Source of the DNA: Cladophialophora immunda
Lineage: Eukaryota > Ascomycota > Eurotiomycetes > Chaetothyriales > Herpotrichiellaceae
DNA: 64,000 nucleotides
NCBI RefSeq assembly: GCF_000835495.1
Contig: NW_015622547.1
Span: 3,534,001 to 3,598,000 of the forward strand
Reading direction: 5' to 3'
Positions 23,049 through 34,703 of this stretch are shown here, piece by piece (the stretch's first letter is position 1; each line of letters starts with the position of its first letter). A program made the translations under genes and the position numbers. The notes beneath the pieces are model-generated. The model did not search any database. It saw only the letters and a program-made list of their open reading frames with translations, and was not told the DNA's origin.

Positions 23049-24314
23049 AGGCATTCCGAGGATCTCTAACGACTAACCACTCAGACTCAGGGAAGGCCAG
23101 AACAAGCAGTTCGGTGTTCTCGCTTCGATAAACGGATGAGGCCATAACTAAGCAGGCGCCACAGGAAAGTTTGTAAGCCACGGGTGATCGCTTGTTCTGT
23201 CTTTGGCGAATCCGGACGGCCGCTGCACGAAGGATTGTCACAACATTTTTGTTTCGGTGTTTTCAGTTGCAACTTCAGTGCTTGCTCTATGGAAAGGATC
23301 TCAAAGCCGGATTGGTTCAACTTCTCTGCATGGACTCTTCTGTAACGGGCAGGACATCCTTTACTGTTGCGGGCCCTCATGACAGAGGTACGACATACAA
23401 AAGCATTTTTGATTCCCGAGAGAACTTCAAACTCTTCAAGGTCATAGTCTGGACGTCTCCTGCGTGGCTCTAAAACGGACCAAAGCATCTTGCCACTCTC
23501 AACCTTGTTTTTCCCAGCACTGGTTTGGAGCTGGCCATCAATTGGGAAACATATCAGTTCATGGTCTACGTGTCCTCCGGCTAACCTCTGAATCTCCCAA
23601 GTTCTTGTCCGTACGTCTCCAAGCTTCCGCGAGGTAATCGACTTGCTCCATCTGGCTCTAAAGGCGTGTGGTTGAGAGGATCCCAGGCTCCCGATCCCCA
23701 TTAGGCACCTGTCATTACCATGCTTTGCAGCTGGAGGAAAGCTCCTTGGTCTGTTGCAAATTTCCTTTGAATTCGTCGTCCAAGATTCTAGAAGCCGGAC
23801 GATCCATTGTCAGGGACTGGGTAAGTTCGCACTGTGTTTCGCCTCCTGGGCGAAGCAACCACCTCTGTCTTGCTCGATCTCGACACTTCGTAGTCCTAAG
23901 GACATTCATTCACGCTTGAAGGCACTTCTTGCCATGGCCGCTGGCCTGTGACACACGTGGCAGGATTTCGTCCTGATCCTGCAGCGTCAAACATGATAAA
24001 TGATGACTCCCATCATTGTAGCCGGACAGCTTGCAGTGTTGGTTCTATGCGAGCAACCTGGATTTTTATCCTGCTGGTGGCAGCGACTCCTCGCCCCGCC
24101 ATTGTAATTTGCAGGCATCCGGAATGACCAGCGCAATGGCAGCTTTTTCGTCAGAGTCCGAAAGTTATGATATAGATGGTAGTCTGTCTCCCAAATGGAG
24201 TGTTTGTGTTTCATGGGGTCCATCATTTTTGGTCTATTGAATTTTTCGAGCTTCTTGCATAATGCGGTGGTATCGTGGGCATCGTCAGAGTCATCATCTT
24301 CATGAACAAAACAT
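23049..24314. other. Intergenic between convergent genes, no supported gene
   Basis: About 1.27 kb between two convergent genes (SR protein and FlbE-like), so it should hold both 3' UTRs. A minus-strand open frame of 204 codons (23087-23701) has no recognised domain and I do not call it. Confidence 0.45.
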
Positions 24315-25517
24315 TCACGTCCTTCTTCCAAAGAATTTCTTCCTCAAGCCCTGTGACTTGGCGGCGTCCTTGGCCCTGGCCTGTTCTTCTGGGAGGTCCT
24401 TTTCCTTTTCCTTTTCCTTCTGTTTGCCCCTGCTGGTCTCCGACGCAGCGGGTGCTGTGGTTGGTCGCGTCCCGGGTCCTCCTATTATTGATGAAGGGGG
24501 CGTAGGTCGGACGGGAAGGGCAGTCAAGCCGGGTGAGCCTCCTTCTTGGTGTTGAGATTGGGGTTGTGGCTGTGATTGCTGCTGTAGTTGAGTCGCGATA
24601 TGTGGTGGTTGGGCGAGCATGGGCGCTACAGGCGAAGTGGGCTGTTGATAGCTCGTCATGGTGGACGTGGGAATGGGAAGGGAGTCGCTGGGCGTGGGAC
24701 GGTGACCTCTCGTCGAAGCAGTAGAAGCAGAAGCTGGAGTGGCGGCGGCAGCAGCAGCTGGAGGAGGGGGTGACGTGGGAGAGGCAACAGCACCGACCGT
24801 TTTCGTTTCATCGTCTTCGTCTTCCTCCACCACGTCTTCCATCTCTTCGTCCTCTTGCTCGTCCTCCTCGTCTTCTATGTCATCGAACGACCGTTCCGGG
24901 TCACCGTTGTAGACGACCCACCATCCGATCTTCTCCCCCTCCGCGATCTTGTCTCTCAGATCTGCCAGCGCTTCCCACGCTTTATTCGTGAGTCCCGGCC
25001 CATCGGCGACAACCTCGTCTAGATTGACACTCAGCGCCGTGGTATCCGCAGGCGAGTTGAAGGGCGCCGGTTTGGACATGGGCAGCGTCGTGGCGCGTTG
25101 TTTCTTCTGCGAATTTGGGCCAGAGTCTGCCTCCGTCGGGACATGGTGGTATGCTTTCGCCTGCGCCACCCCAGGCCCGGTCAACCCCATCCCCGGTCCC
25201 GCCGCGATCACCACGACCTTGTCCCCCACAAAGGCGTAGGGCTGGCTCACCGCGTAAGGCCCTTCTATGTCGTCCGGATTGTATTGTTCGATAAACTCCA
25301 ATCTTCTCGTCGACGCCGGGTTCGAATCGGTGTGGTCGAGCTCCTTCATGATGTCCGGGTATATTTCGCGAAAGGAGCGGAGGATCTCTTCGCGCGAGTT
25401 GGCGTTCTGGATGTATTCGACGCTGCAGTCGTCGAGGTTGTGCAGGACCGCGTGCACGCGGATGCCCGAGAAGCCTTCGCGCGGCCAGCGGAAGCCATGG
25501 ACTAGGTAGACGGGCAT
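24315..25517 (-). CDS. flbE: FlbE-type developmental regulator
   Basis: A 400-aa protein starting MPVYLVHGFRWPRE, the conserved N-terminus of FlbE, a hyphal-tip-associated regulator needed for normal conidiation in Aspergillus. Other family elements are AVSQPYAFVGDKVVV and EKIGWWVVYNGDPERSFDDI (about residues 190-210). The start at 25517 was chosen because the family begins exactly at MPVYL; the frame continues 14 codons upstream without homology. After residue 210 the protein is low complexity: a long Asp/Glu tract (EDEEDEQEDEEMED), an Ala/Pro/Ser/Gln-rich region, a KEKEKEKE run encoded by a (TTTTCC)n-like tract at about 24398-24420, and a basic end (LRKKFFGRRT). This tail makes it considerably longer than I expect for Aspergillus FlbE. 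Confidence 0.8.
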   Translation of the reverse strand: MPVYLVHGFRWPREGFSGIRVHAVLHNLDDCSVEYIQNANSREEILRSFREIYPDIMKELDHTDSNPASTRRLEFIEQYNPDDIEGPYAVSQPYAFVGDKVVVIAAGPGMGLTGPGVAQAKAYHHVPTEADSGPNSQKKQRATTLPMSKPAPFNSPADTTALSVNLDEVVADGPGLTNKAWEALADLRDKIAEGEKIGWWVVYNGDPERSFDDIEDEEDEQEDEEMEDVVEEDEDDETKTVGAVASPTSPPPPAAAAAATPASASTASTRGHRPTPSDSLPIPTSTMTSYQQPTSPVAPMLAQPPHIATQLQQQSQPQPQSQHQEGGSPGLTALPVRPTPPSSIIGGPGTRPTTAPAASETSRGKQKEKEKEKDLPEEQARAKDAAKSQGLRKKFFGRRT

Positions 25518-26606
25518 TTCTTTCCTTTTTTTCCCCACTGAGATGCAAATAAATCTCACTTGCTGCTAAATGGCAGCCCTCTGGAAACGCTGGTCTATGT
25601 GCTCGGCAGGAAGGTGTAGCTATGGAATGCGTGGGATTCGGGCGGCCGTGGAAATCGATACAGAGAGGCCAAGCCCCCCGCGAAGATAGCTCTCTTTGTT
25701 TTTGTACTTTTTTTCGGCTGAAAGGCAAACGAGGTGCAGCTTAGACATATACACGTAAATGTGGATATGCCAGCATGTTGAGTAGTAGTAGTAGTAGTCG
25801 TCGATGTACAGGCATGGTTCAAACCAGTTTTTTGGGGGTGAGCGAAAACAAAATGCAGGCTGCTGCTGTACGGCGCAAGCGGGTTTTTCTCCTTCCCTCG
25901 TCCTCTCACAATGATGGTTTGCAGCGCAGGGAAGGACGCGAAATCTGTGTCGCACGAGGTGGCTGCACTGTACAACCCGAGAGCTGCAGCAGCCCGCCAA
26001 CGCTGGGGCTAAATGTGCAAGATTTACGAGAAATTTGCCAGGGTCGATGGGATCGGACAAAGGACTTCATCGGGCTTCCGCCACGTGCTAAGCTGTGCTA
26101 CTTGCCGCACCACAGCTTTTTCCCCCTCCTCCTTATTCTCAGCCTCGCCATCAAGCGAATTGACAGAGGGGTCCAATAGAGATGAGTCTAGACAATGCCC
26201 ACGACTCCGTCTGGCTCGATTCAGGCAATCTTCACATTTCCTACGCGTCCTCATTCTACTGACCTGTCTGAGATAGACGCCCGTTGATGCAGGATCTGAC
26301 CACCAGGCGAAGTTCAACTTGCCTCAATATCAATTGTGTCCTCGTCAGCGACCAGTCCAGCCTCGGGTTCATGGTTGGCTCATATATCCTCTCGTCCACA
26401 TTCGGCAAATGAAGCAGAAACAACGCAGCTCGAAACCAGCCAGCTGAGACGTCAAGATTGCGTCCTAGCAGACCTGAAAGGGCCCAGTACTCGCTTCTAG
26501 CAGGTGCTCTTAGCCAATGCAGCCCCGAGTCCGCCTCATGCCTCTCTTTTACTTGCAAAAGTCTGTCCACTTCACTCGTCTGGCATTCAGCACCCACGAG
26601 ATGAAT
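25518..26606. other. Intergenic, small AGT microsatellite
   Basis: About 1.1 kb: promoter of the FlbE gene and the 3' flank of DPH5. It has six AGT units at 25781-25798 and a homopolymer-rich stretch near 25700-25720. No supported gene. Confidence 0.45.
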
Positions 26607-27610
26607 TCAATGGTTCCTGCCATGGTACTTCTTCCAACTCTGCTCGAAGGTCTCTGGGTTTACCGCAAATTTCTTAATGTAGTCCTTCTCCAACTCATGC
26701 GCTCTTCTTCCGAGAAGCACGAGGCTGTGGAGCGGAGCGCCCAAGTCAACATCACATAGCTCTTTCAGTGTTCCGCAGGCAAATTGTTGATCATCTGCAC
26801 CGACTCTGGCGCAGCCGATGGCTAGACTGTCTGCTGCATAGACGTTCTCTTTCTTCTCATCCTCTATTTCCAGCATTTGCTGGGCACACTGCATCACAGT
26901 CATGTAGCGTGGAGGCTCGTAAATCTTTCTTCCTCTTGCCATATTCTCGAGTGACTGCTCTTTCACCTTGATATCCAGTAGCATTAAGGTGTGCAAGCCA
27001 ATGGAGGCATTTTCTCGGATGCGGTCGTAGAAGCTGGCCGGTTTCCAGTTCTCGGTAAAGAAGACCATGGAGACGGTCTGGCCAAAGTTATAGAGCTGTA
27101 AGCCGGTTGCACCGATGGCATTGAGAATGGAGGCATTGGGAATGGATTTGACGGGGATGGAGAGCTCCTGGGCCCGAAGGACGAGATCTGTGTGAGTTGT
27201 CGCCCTGCAAGACGCATCAGAAGAGGGGCCGATTGTGGTGTTGGAGGTCACCCTACCCGAATGGATCGCCAACAACCAGAAACGCAATGTCTGCCTTGTC
27301 CGCCCCTTCCAGGATCTCGTCGCTAGAGGATTCGACCATTTCGCGGTCCGCTACATTCACGGGCCGTCCATAGAATGACTCCTACCTTGACTGTCAGAGA
27401 AGAGCCATGTCAGCAAGATATGCGACGAAGTAGTCAGAAGGGAAAGTAACAGAGGGTATAGGTGTCTTATCATACCAACTTATCCTTCCCAACGTGAAGA
27501 ATGCTGGTGTATGCTTCAAGGTAGACTCTTTCTGCGTGCTTCACTATCTCCAGTCCCTTGACAGTGATATCTGTCTCATCGGCGAGGCCGAGACCGACAA
27601 GGTAAAGCAT
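26607..27610 (-). CDS. DPH5: Diphthine (methyl ester) synthase
   Basis: SAM-dependent methyltransferase that builds diphthine on translation elongation factor 2. Exons 27610-27476, 27381-27257 and 27204-26607 join in frame to 285 aa, the usual length. The start [20 protein letters not shown] carries the N-terminal family signature. VVGDPFG+[11 protein letters not shown] is rebuilt across the second intron, and [17 protein letters not shown] and [13 protein letters not shown] follow as in other DPH5 proteins. The first intron ends ...aaggtag|GAGTCATT. Cytosolic. The upstream region is shared with the divergent SPT3 gene. Confidence 0.95.
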
Positions 27611-28525
27611 GTTGGCCTATTGTACCGAGTTCCGGCGTGAAGTGATGTGACAGAAGCAACATGAAAGAATGGTTTGCGAAGCACAATAAGTTGAATTGGC
27701 GCGGGAAGAAACAATTATTGGTGATGGAGCGCGGAGCCACTTCGGAGAAAGGCTCGGGGATTATTGTCACTTCCAACTCGCAGTGTCCATCTGAGATGAT
27801 CAGACCCGTCATCGTTCATTCATCATCTAGCTCTTAGTCCATCCAGATAACATCGCAGGTTGGCTAGCCAGGAGGATTGCGATCATTGTTGCCACCTCGT
27901 GCACATAAACCAAACGAAACCAGGCGGATCGCAGGACAGACAAGCTTGACGGGGCAGGTCTAGGAATCAAGATGGCGGGTGAGAGGCCAGCTAAATACCG
28001 ACAGGAGATCCAGCAGGTGAGCATCTTTTATCTGCTATGTCATTTTATTCCAAGGTAGTATCGGACCGCTGGAGATGCCGCCAATCCATCTCTTTGGACA
28101 CCCGAACGAAGAAGTTGGAAGGATGTTTGAAGCAGAATCCCTCCTGCGAGTCAATATCTGGCTGGACACGATTCCATATCGCCATCACCACTACTACCGG
28201 CCGTCTTGGGAAGACGTGAGGACCATGGACCTAAACCAGAACATCTGGGCAAGAGACGATTCACTGCACACATGTCCACGACGGGCGCCCGTCACATCCC
28301 CCGAGGCATCGCTTTGATTTCACTTCATGGTGGCAGAGAAGCGTACTCCACGAAGTTTGCCTGAAACGCGTCCAACTGCCCAACCCCAATGCTGCAGAAC
28401 TGGATGACAAACAATCTCATCTGATTTTCTGAGAACCACGTCCTACCAATCCTAGCGGTGAACGCGAGCAAGAAAATACCCCTGCGCACTTTCAGCCTTG
28501 AGCAGGACCTGAATCCCCTCGAACT
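27611..28525. promoter_or_regulatory. Divergent upstream region of DPH5 and SPT3
   Basis: 915 nt between two divergent start codons. It may include untranslated leader exons of SPT3. Open frames of 60-80 codons in it show no recognisable motif. Confidence 0.45.
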
Positions 28526-29759
28526 ATGGCGAATCGCGGAGTTGGGGATCTCCAAAAAGGCGTTCACCAAGCTCTTATCCTTGGAAATGCCCTACAGCAG
28601 CCGCAAGAAAGCAGGGAGCCCCCCAACGAGGACTCTGGATCGGGCGCCGTACCTTCTTCCGACATTGGGGATGACGATGACTATGAAAGCCAAGAAGACT
28701 TCAAGCAGAGACTAATATATTGGATTGGACAGATGATGTTCGTGAGTGGTGAAACAGCCGAACCAAGCGCAGAGACAACCTGGATGATCGAAGAAATTGT
28801 GAGAGAGCAAGTTATTGAAATGGTGAGGCATTCTCGGACCGTTTTCTACACTCTTGCTAACCTACCAAACAGCTGACACAAGCAACTGCACTCGCAAACC
28901 GCCGAGGCTCAAAGTCCATTTCAATTGCCGACCTCATCTTTCAGATTCGCCACGACAGAGCCAAAGTCTCCAGACTCAAGACCTTCCTGTCTTGGAAGGA
29001 CGTCCGCAAGAATGTGAAGGACTCTGATGACAAGGGTGGCGGTGACGCTGCTGAAGTTGGCGATTTCGACGAGGTAACTACCTGTGAACCACGTCGCGCC
29101 GTTGAGAGATGACTGAATGACCCCAATAGGCCTCCGGAGGTGTCAATCCATCGGCTCCACAAAAGACCACCGCGACCAAGAAAGCCAAACTCCTCTTGCC
29201 CTGGGAAATCCAATCGTTCTACGCTGAGCAAGTTCCGGAAAGAGACGATGAAGAAGACGAAGAGGAAGAGGAGCAGAACGAAGCAACCCTCGCTCGACTG
29301 GCCTCCGCCGACGAACGCACCAAGAACATGACGAAGGACGAATATGTCTACTGGTCTGACTGTCGTCAAGCCAGCTTCACATTCCGCAAGGGCAAACGCT
29401 TCCGTGAATGGGCGGGCTTTGGTACGATCATTGACAACAGACCGAATGACGATGCAGTCGATATTCTCGGCTTCTTGACGTTCGAGATCGTGCAGACTCT
29501 CACGGAGGAAGCCTTGAAGGTCAAAGCCGCCGAAGACCTAGCTAACAACAAATTGAATGGCGGCAGAGGCGACCAGGACACGTCGAAGAAACGTAAGAGG
29601 GAAGGGTGCACGCTGTTTGAGATGCCGGAGGAAGGCCGGACACCGATCGAGCCTAAGCATGTTCGAGAGGCGTTCCGGAGACTGCAGACCGTGCCGAACA
29701 AGTACAAGTTCATGAGACAAGGCTACGCTGGGATGCGGACACCATTGAGGTTGATTTGA
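28526..29759 (+). CDS. SPT3: SPT3, SAGA complex subunit with histone fold
   Basis: Transcription coactivator subunit that helps SAGA deliver TBP to promoters. Exons 28526-28822, 28873-29073 and 29130-29759 join in frame to 375 aa. The histone fold begins [20 protein letters not shown] (about residue 76), continues across the intron to [16 protein letters not shown] and [21 protein letters not shown], and the SPT3-specific block [20 protein letters not shown] is present, with [14 protein letters not shown] downstream. Residues 1-70 (Gln/Glu/Asp-rich, [13 protein letters not shown]) have no match in the yeast protein, where the histone fold starts almost at once. The annotated start is therefore the least certain part; an upstream non-coding or alternative first exon is possible. 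An acidic insert ([14 protein letters not shown] in part) separates the two halves. Confidence 0.9.
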
Positions 29760-30458
29760 GGGTTCGAGCGACGGCGTCCTGGTCATGTCTGCAACAAGTG
29801 CAATGGAAGTGAGCGGGTTAGGAGTTTAGGAGCATATCCAGATACGATACCCTCCTGGTGTGCGTCAGGCCTGGCGTGACAGGATAGCGAGGCTTTTGTA
29901 AGGATATATCGATACCAGCGAAAATCCCTTGGAGTCTACCACTACTCCAAATCTCTGTACGCTGTCCGAAAGCAAGGGGCTCTGGAGCAACAGCGTGCAA
30001 AAGAAACTTTCAAGTCGTGCTCTATTACATCATGCCGCATTTACGAGGCATATAATGTACCTAATGATGGCCACACAGCAGAGCAAAAGGTGACAGGCGA
30101 TATTAAAGTGAGTGAGCATGTGAGAAAGGTGCCCAAGGCCACCACAAAGGTCGGAGTCATAACCGCGCTGGCCTATTGTTCTCCAACAAATCGAAACAGA
30201 TCTAGCGAGCTGGACTCGCCCACATTTCCCATTTGTTATATGCCTCATAACCCGTTCATCTTCTCTCCCACACAGTTCATCCGCATTTTCGTGATCGTCA
30301 ACATCACCAGCTACATCACCGCCAAAGCCTACCTCGACTCCAGAGCGCCGGCACCGGCCCCTCTACCCCGCCCCCTCCTCGAGGGGAATTTTACAAACAC
30401 CCCGGCTAGCACGAGCAGCAGGGGTGCGCCGACAGGGCAAGCAACAACAACCACAACA
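29760..30458. other. Intergenic and leader of the CCDC124-like gene
   Basis: 699 nt: 3' flank of SPT3, then promoter and leader of the next gene, with a run of CAACAACAACCACAACAATG immediately before its ATG. No gene supported. Confidence 0.5.
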
Positions 30459-31148
30459 ATGGCGCCAAAAAGAAAGGGCGAAAACACCAAGAAAGTCGCG
30501 GGGAACGCGCGCAAGGCCGAGGCCGCAGCGCAGAAGCAAGCCGCTGCGGACGCCGTAGCGGCAGCCCGCGACGAGGAGAAATGGCAACAAGGGGCCAAGG
30601 ACACGTCGAAGAAGCAGGCCGCGGCGGCCAAGGCGGCCGAGCAGGCGGCGAAGAAGGCCGAGCGAGAGGCGCTGCTGGCCCAGGAAGAGAAAGGAATGCG
30701 CGACAAGCCCAAGGGGGCGAACAAGAAGACGGCCGAGAAGAAGAGCCGGGGCACGCTGGACCTGGCGCAGCTCGACGACGGCGGCAGCGGCGAGTCGAGC
30801 AACGGGAAGGAACGGGCGCTGAACGCGTCGGGCATCGACAACGCGCTCGACGCCCTCTCCCTGACCACGGGCTCGGCCAACGACATGAGGCTCGACCGCC
30901 ACCCGGAGCGCCGCTTCCCGGCCGCGTACAAGGCGTACGAGGAGAGGCGGCTGCCCGAGATCGACCAGGAGCGGCCCGGCCTGCGCCGCAACCAGAAGAT
31001 CGAGCTCATCAAGAAGGAGTTTGAGCGCTCGGACGAGAACCCCTTCAACCAGGCCGGCAATGTCAGGTACGACGCCAGCAAGGAGGAGCTGGCCGATGTG
31101 AGGAAGAAGGTGCGCGAGGGCGTGGAGAATCGGTTGGGCGAGAAGTGA
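30459..31148 (+). CDS. CCDC124/Oxs1-like (Lso2-related) ribosome-associated protein
   Basis: A 229-aa single-exon protein. The N-terminal half is a Lys/Ala/Glu-rich helix (MAPKRKGENTKKVAGNARKA, then repeated KAAEQAAKKAEREA). The C-terminal half carries the conserved CCDC124 block: HPERRFPAAYKAYEERRLPE, then LRRNQKIELIKKEFERSDEN and PFNQ. Family members, including yeast Lso2, bind the intersubunit face of idle 80S ribosomes and help restart translation after stress. The ATG at 30459 was chosen because homology starts there; an upstream in-frame ATG at 30090 lies in leader sequence. The antisense strand has long open frames only because of GC-biased codons. Confidence 0.88.
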   Translation: MAPKRKGENTKKVAGNARKAEAAAQKQAAADAVAAARDEEKWQQGAKDTSKKQAAAAKAAEQAAKKAEREALLAQEEKGMRDKPKGANKKTAEKKSRGTLDLAQLDDGGSGESSNGKERALNASGIDNALDALSLTTGSANDMRLDRHPERRFPAAYKAYEERRLPEIDQERPGLRRNQKIELIKKEFERSDENPFNQAGNVRYDASKEELADVRKKVREGVENRLGEK

Positions 31149-31936
31149 AGCCGGGTACAACAAGGGGCGCTTGGAATGAGAGGTATTGGGCCTGGCTTGG
31201 CTGTGCGAAATAAGCGCACGGTTCTCGTCGTCGCGTCGCGGGAGGTCAGGGCCCGTCTCGTGGAGGAAAGAAGCGCAGGCGTTCCCTCTGTCGACGGAAT
31301 GGCGACGCTCGTGGGCTTGAGGCGGGACGCGAACACAGTGTCCGTCTCGTTCTCCGGCGAGACCGTGCCAGAACGGCTGCTGACCAGATGACATGATGCC
31401 ATGAGAACACGAGAAATGTGGTAATGTGGTGAGAAATGGAACGTGGAATGATACCAGAGACGAAAGTCCAAGGATGGATGAAGGCTGCACCTCGACTCTC
31501 ATGGACTCCCTCCTCGTCAAGTTGCTCTTCGATTCTGCGATATCTGCATGGGCCGTGCGAGGAACAAGCATAAAGCATATGGGGACATCAGACATGATAG
31601 ATAGTGGATGGGTTTCTATTCGTCTTTATAGACACGCAGTAATGAACCAGCCGTGACTTCGAGCACAATACACAACTTGATATGCCCTTCTACCTTCTCT
31701 TCAGTCGCCAGATCAGCCAGGACAGTGCCAATGCCATTCGCCTACGTCGGAGAACAAGAAAATATGCAACGAGGGAAGCCAGGTAGGTATATTGTAGCGT
31801 CATTTGTGCTCGCATATCGTGTCAATCCTGGCAACCCCCGATTTCAACTCCTTCGAACGCATCCCTATGTAGACTCACAACCTCGTAGCCGAATTGCTCG
31901 ACCATGGCTTGGGCACCGTCCTCGCAAAACAGACGC
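31149..31936. other. Intergenic between convergent genes
   Basis: About 790 nt holding the 3' UTRs of the CCDC124-like gene and the RNase gene. No supported gene. Confidence 0.5.
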
Positions 31937-32425
31937 TTACGGGTTGTCCCCAGCACAAGCGACGAAATCATCACCACTGGCACCCGTGTGTGTAATGACT
32001 CCTGCATAGTCGCCGTCTGCGTTAAAGATGACGCGATCGGGCCCTGGAGATCCACCGTCATAAACCTTGAAATCGTCCATGATGGGGAACTCGTAGTACG
32101 GCCCATCTACAGGAAAGTTGAATCCCTCGTAGTTGTTGTATTGGTGGGGATAATCGTCGGATCCCTCAGTCTGTCCGTCTTGGTAGAGGGAGTAGCCCTT
32201 GGAGACGGCAGCGTCAATGGTCGACTGATAGTAGCACACGTCGCCGCATGTTTCGGCGCAGGACTGGCGTTTCGTGAAGGGGTTGAATTCCCTAGGCCAC
32301 AGAGACGGCGAAGCAGGCTGTTTGCTGGAGGAGAGCGCTGGTGGGAGAGCAAGAACCGGGGCGAGAGCAAAGAGAATGCTGGCTAAGACCTGAAGGTAGA
32401 TTAGACGATGAGACGAAGACATCAA
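31937..32425 (-). CDS. Secreted guanyl-specific ribonuclease, RNase F1/T1 family
   Basis: A 162-aa precursor. It has an N-terminal hydrophobic signal ([17 protein letters not shown]), a short propeptide ending in Lys52-Arg53 (a Kex2 site), and a mature part of about 109 aa starting [11 protein letters not shown], close to the length of RNase F1. Active-site features are all visible: [11 protein letters not shown] (His), [12 protein letters not shown] (Glu), GPDRVIF (Arg) and ITHTGASG (His). Cys residues at the start and in FVACAGDNP match the family's disulfide. It would cut single-stranded RNA after G outside the cell. It is the short RNase T1 type, without the long loops of ribotoxins. Start could be Met1 or Met2. 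Confidence 0.93.
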   Translation of the reverse strand: MMSSSHRLIYLQVLASILFALAPVLALPPALSSSKQPASPSLWPREFNPFTKRQSCAETCGDVCYYQSTIDAAVSKGYSLYQDGQTEGSDDYPHQYNNYEGFNFPVDGPYYEFPIMDDFKVYDGGSPGPDRVIFNADGDYAGVITHTGASGDDFVACAGDNP

Positions 32426-33615
32426 TGGCTGTATCTTCGAACCTTTGGGAGCTGCATTGCGATGAGGGTGCTTGGAAGCGCGTGGTGTTGTGTTCGTAGG
32501 ATATGATTAAATGATGTCAGAAGCGGTGTTGAACAATGGATAGCGAGGCTACGAGGCTGAACGGTGTTGGCTTTGAATCGTCCTGCTACCAGCTCATCGA
32601 TGGCCGTCCTTTGCCTCCTCAGCTTCGTCGAACAAGCGTCTCGTTATACCTTTAAGTAGTATTCGAGTTGCACTCCGAGTCTTCATGTTATCGGACCCCA
32701 CCCGTCGACATGCAGGTTTTGTAACACAAACAAGAGTCCACATGATCCTTCAACAATCATTCTGCACCCGCATCAAGCCGCAAAGGAGAACGTGGACCTT
32801 GCAACATGCGATATGCCCGTCAATAGTGGTTGGCTTACCTCGGCCGACCAGGATGCCAACAGGGAATGATCAACAAAGATCAGGCTGCAGCCCTGCTCCT
32901 GCTAAGGCAGGTACCCGGAGGATTCGATACGCGGAACCTCAGTGGTCACATTGAGAGATTTCCCCAGACCGGCGCCTGCACGAGCGTGGGGAGTGCAGAA
33001 CAAGACGGTCGAGGGCCGGGAAGTGTGAACAAGCAATGGGCGGACATCGCCTCAGCGATAGCCGTGACCCATTTGGGGGTTTCTTGCCGGCACCTATCAA
33101 GGTGTAGAAGTCGAGCACGAAAGGAAAAAGGAAAGTTGACGAGGCGCCGGCGATCGACAGCATCCATGACTTCGAGAAGGTCTTGGCAGGCTGATTGGCT
33201 GGAGACATTGGCGACGAGCGAGGAAAAAGAGATTGGACGCTCGAGACTAAACTGCAACGGCAATCCTTGTTCTCCATCCTCTCGTTCCCTCCTGCGTCTG
33301 CCAAATGAATAGGTCGATTCGCTTGAAAGCCTTGTTCAAGTGGCAAGATGTAACATAAGTCGGCGATGAAGCTTGTTTCCGGGTCGGATCAGCCATGATG
33401 CATAAGAGTTTCAGATTTTGATATCTGTCATATCCACTTCGAGCTGTTGTTGACAGCAGTAGCCGGGGGGTGTCTTGCTTCGTTCTGTTGTACGCGTACG
33501 AGTAGGACGAGTTCCTTCTTAACCAATTCTGACGGTGATCCCTGTGGTGAAAATCAATCCAATGACAACTCCAGAATCAAGCACACACCGTCCGCAGCGT
33601 GATGCGCGTCTCATA
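32426..33615. other. Intergenic, no supported gene
   Basis: About 1.2 kb upstream of the RNase gene and downstream of PEX7. Open frames of up to 160 codons on both strands have no recognised family; none shows convincing splice or start context. Confidence 0.45.
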
Positions 33616-34703
33616 TCAAGGACGCATGACTGTTCGCACATCCCAGACACAGAGAAGTTCGTCCCAACCACAGCTGGCCGCCCACCCTTCACTGCCGAAC
33701 AAGCACCAATCCACGCCAGTCACGAACTCGGTATGACGACCCATACTCCCAAGCTCCCTGGCAGGACCTCCCTGCTCCCCTCCGTCCGTCCAGACACGAC
33801 AAGTCATATCGTAGCTGGCGCTGAGTAGGAGATCGGGAAGGTGTGGGCTCCATGCGACCTTCCGCACCGCATATCCGTGTCCCTGTAACATGTGAAGTGG
33901 GCCCTTGGGTTGACGGATATCAAATGTTCGAATGATTCGGTCAACCCCGGCAGTGGCGACGACTGTGCCTCGATACTTGTTCCAATCGTGAGTGAGAGCC
34001 TCAGCAGGTGGGAAAGTTGGCTGGATCTTCCCAACCCCGGCGCCGGCGGACAGCGGGGCCGCATGAATAGGGATTTGCAATATGAGGTGGTTACTAGCAC
34101 TGGCAGGTGTTCTCAAATCCCATACCCGTAGGTGACTATCGGAGCACACTGCGCTCAGCATCCCATCGGTATGAGGACTCCACTGGACGCTGTACGTGCA
34201 GGAATGGGTGGGTAACGTGAGCAGGCTCTGCTGCCGCTCCGGACTCCATATCTTTACTGTCCCATCCCAGGACGAGGAGGCAAAAGTTGCCTTCGATGTG
34301 AGGTTCCAGCTGCATGAGAAGGCTTCCCGCGAATGTTCTTCAAATTTGGCAATTGGGAATTCTGGAGCAAGGGAGGTGTCGTAGAGTCTTAATGAGCCGT
34401 CGCCGGAAGCAGTGAGGAGATGGGAGCTATGGGCTTCGGAGTGTGTTACATCGTAGAGTGCATCTTGCGTAGGATAGCTGTTCAACCGGTTAGCACGGAT
34501 AGTTCTCTTCTCTGGAAATCACGAGTCGAAATTCCGTACACTTTCAGAGGCACAATGCCTTGAGCTGTCAGCTCCAGTGCATACAGCCGTCCGTTTCCCA
34601 CAAGACCATAATTTGCTGCTGCTGCGACCGCTATGCGATTGTCAAAGAAGGGAGAATACTTGACTGCGTAGCCCTGAAAGCCTTGTGTGCGGAATTCTAG
34701 CAT
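33616..34703 (-). CDS. PEX7: Peroxin-7, WD40 receptor for PTS2 cargo
   Basis: Soluble receptor that brings PTS2-tagged proteins to peroxisomes. Exons 34703-34540 and 34477-33616 join in frame (PLK-VYPTQDALYDV) to 341 aa. The N-terminus MLEFRTQGFQGYAVKYSPFF, with LVGNGRLYALEL, is characteristic of PEX7. WD40 blades follow: LLTASGDGSLRLYDT, FASSSWDGTVKIWS, AVCSDSHLRVWDLRT, VVATAGVDRIIRTFDIRQP, LLLSASYDMTCRVW, and AASCGWDELLCVWDVR at the end. The donor GT|gtacgg is unusual but is the only one that keeps frame and homology. Divergent from the AlkB-like gene. Confidence 0.93.

Noticed and set aside
23087..23701. Minus-strand open frame of 204 codons downstream of the SR gene
   Set aside because: It lies in the expected 3' UTR region of two convergent genes, shows no known motif and has ordinary intergenic composition.
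30329..31471. Two overlapping antisense frames of 380-410 codons opposite the CCDC124-like gene
   Set aside because: Low-complexity Ala/Leu/Arg or Ser/Phe-rich translations caused by the Lys/Ala/Glu-rich sense codons.
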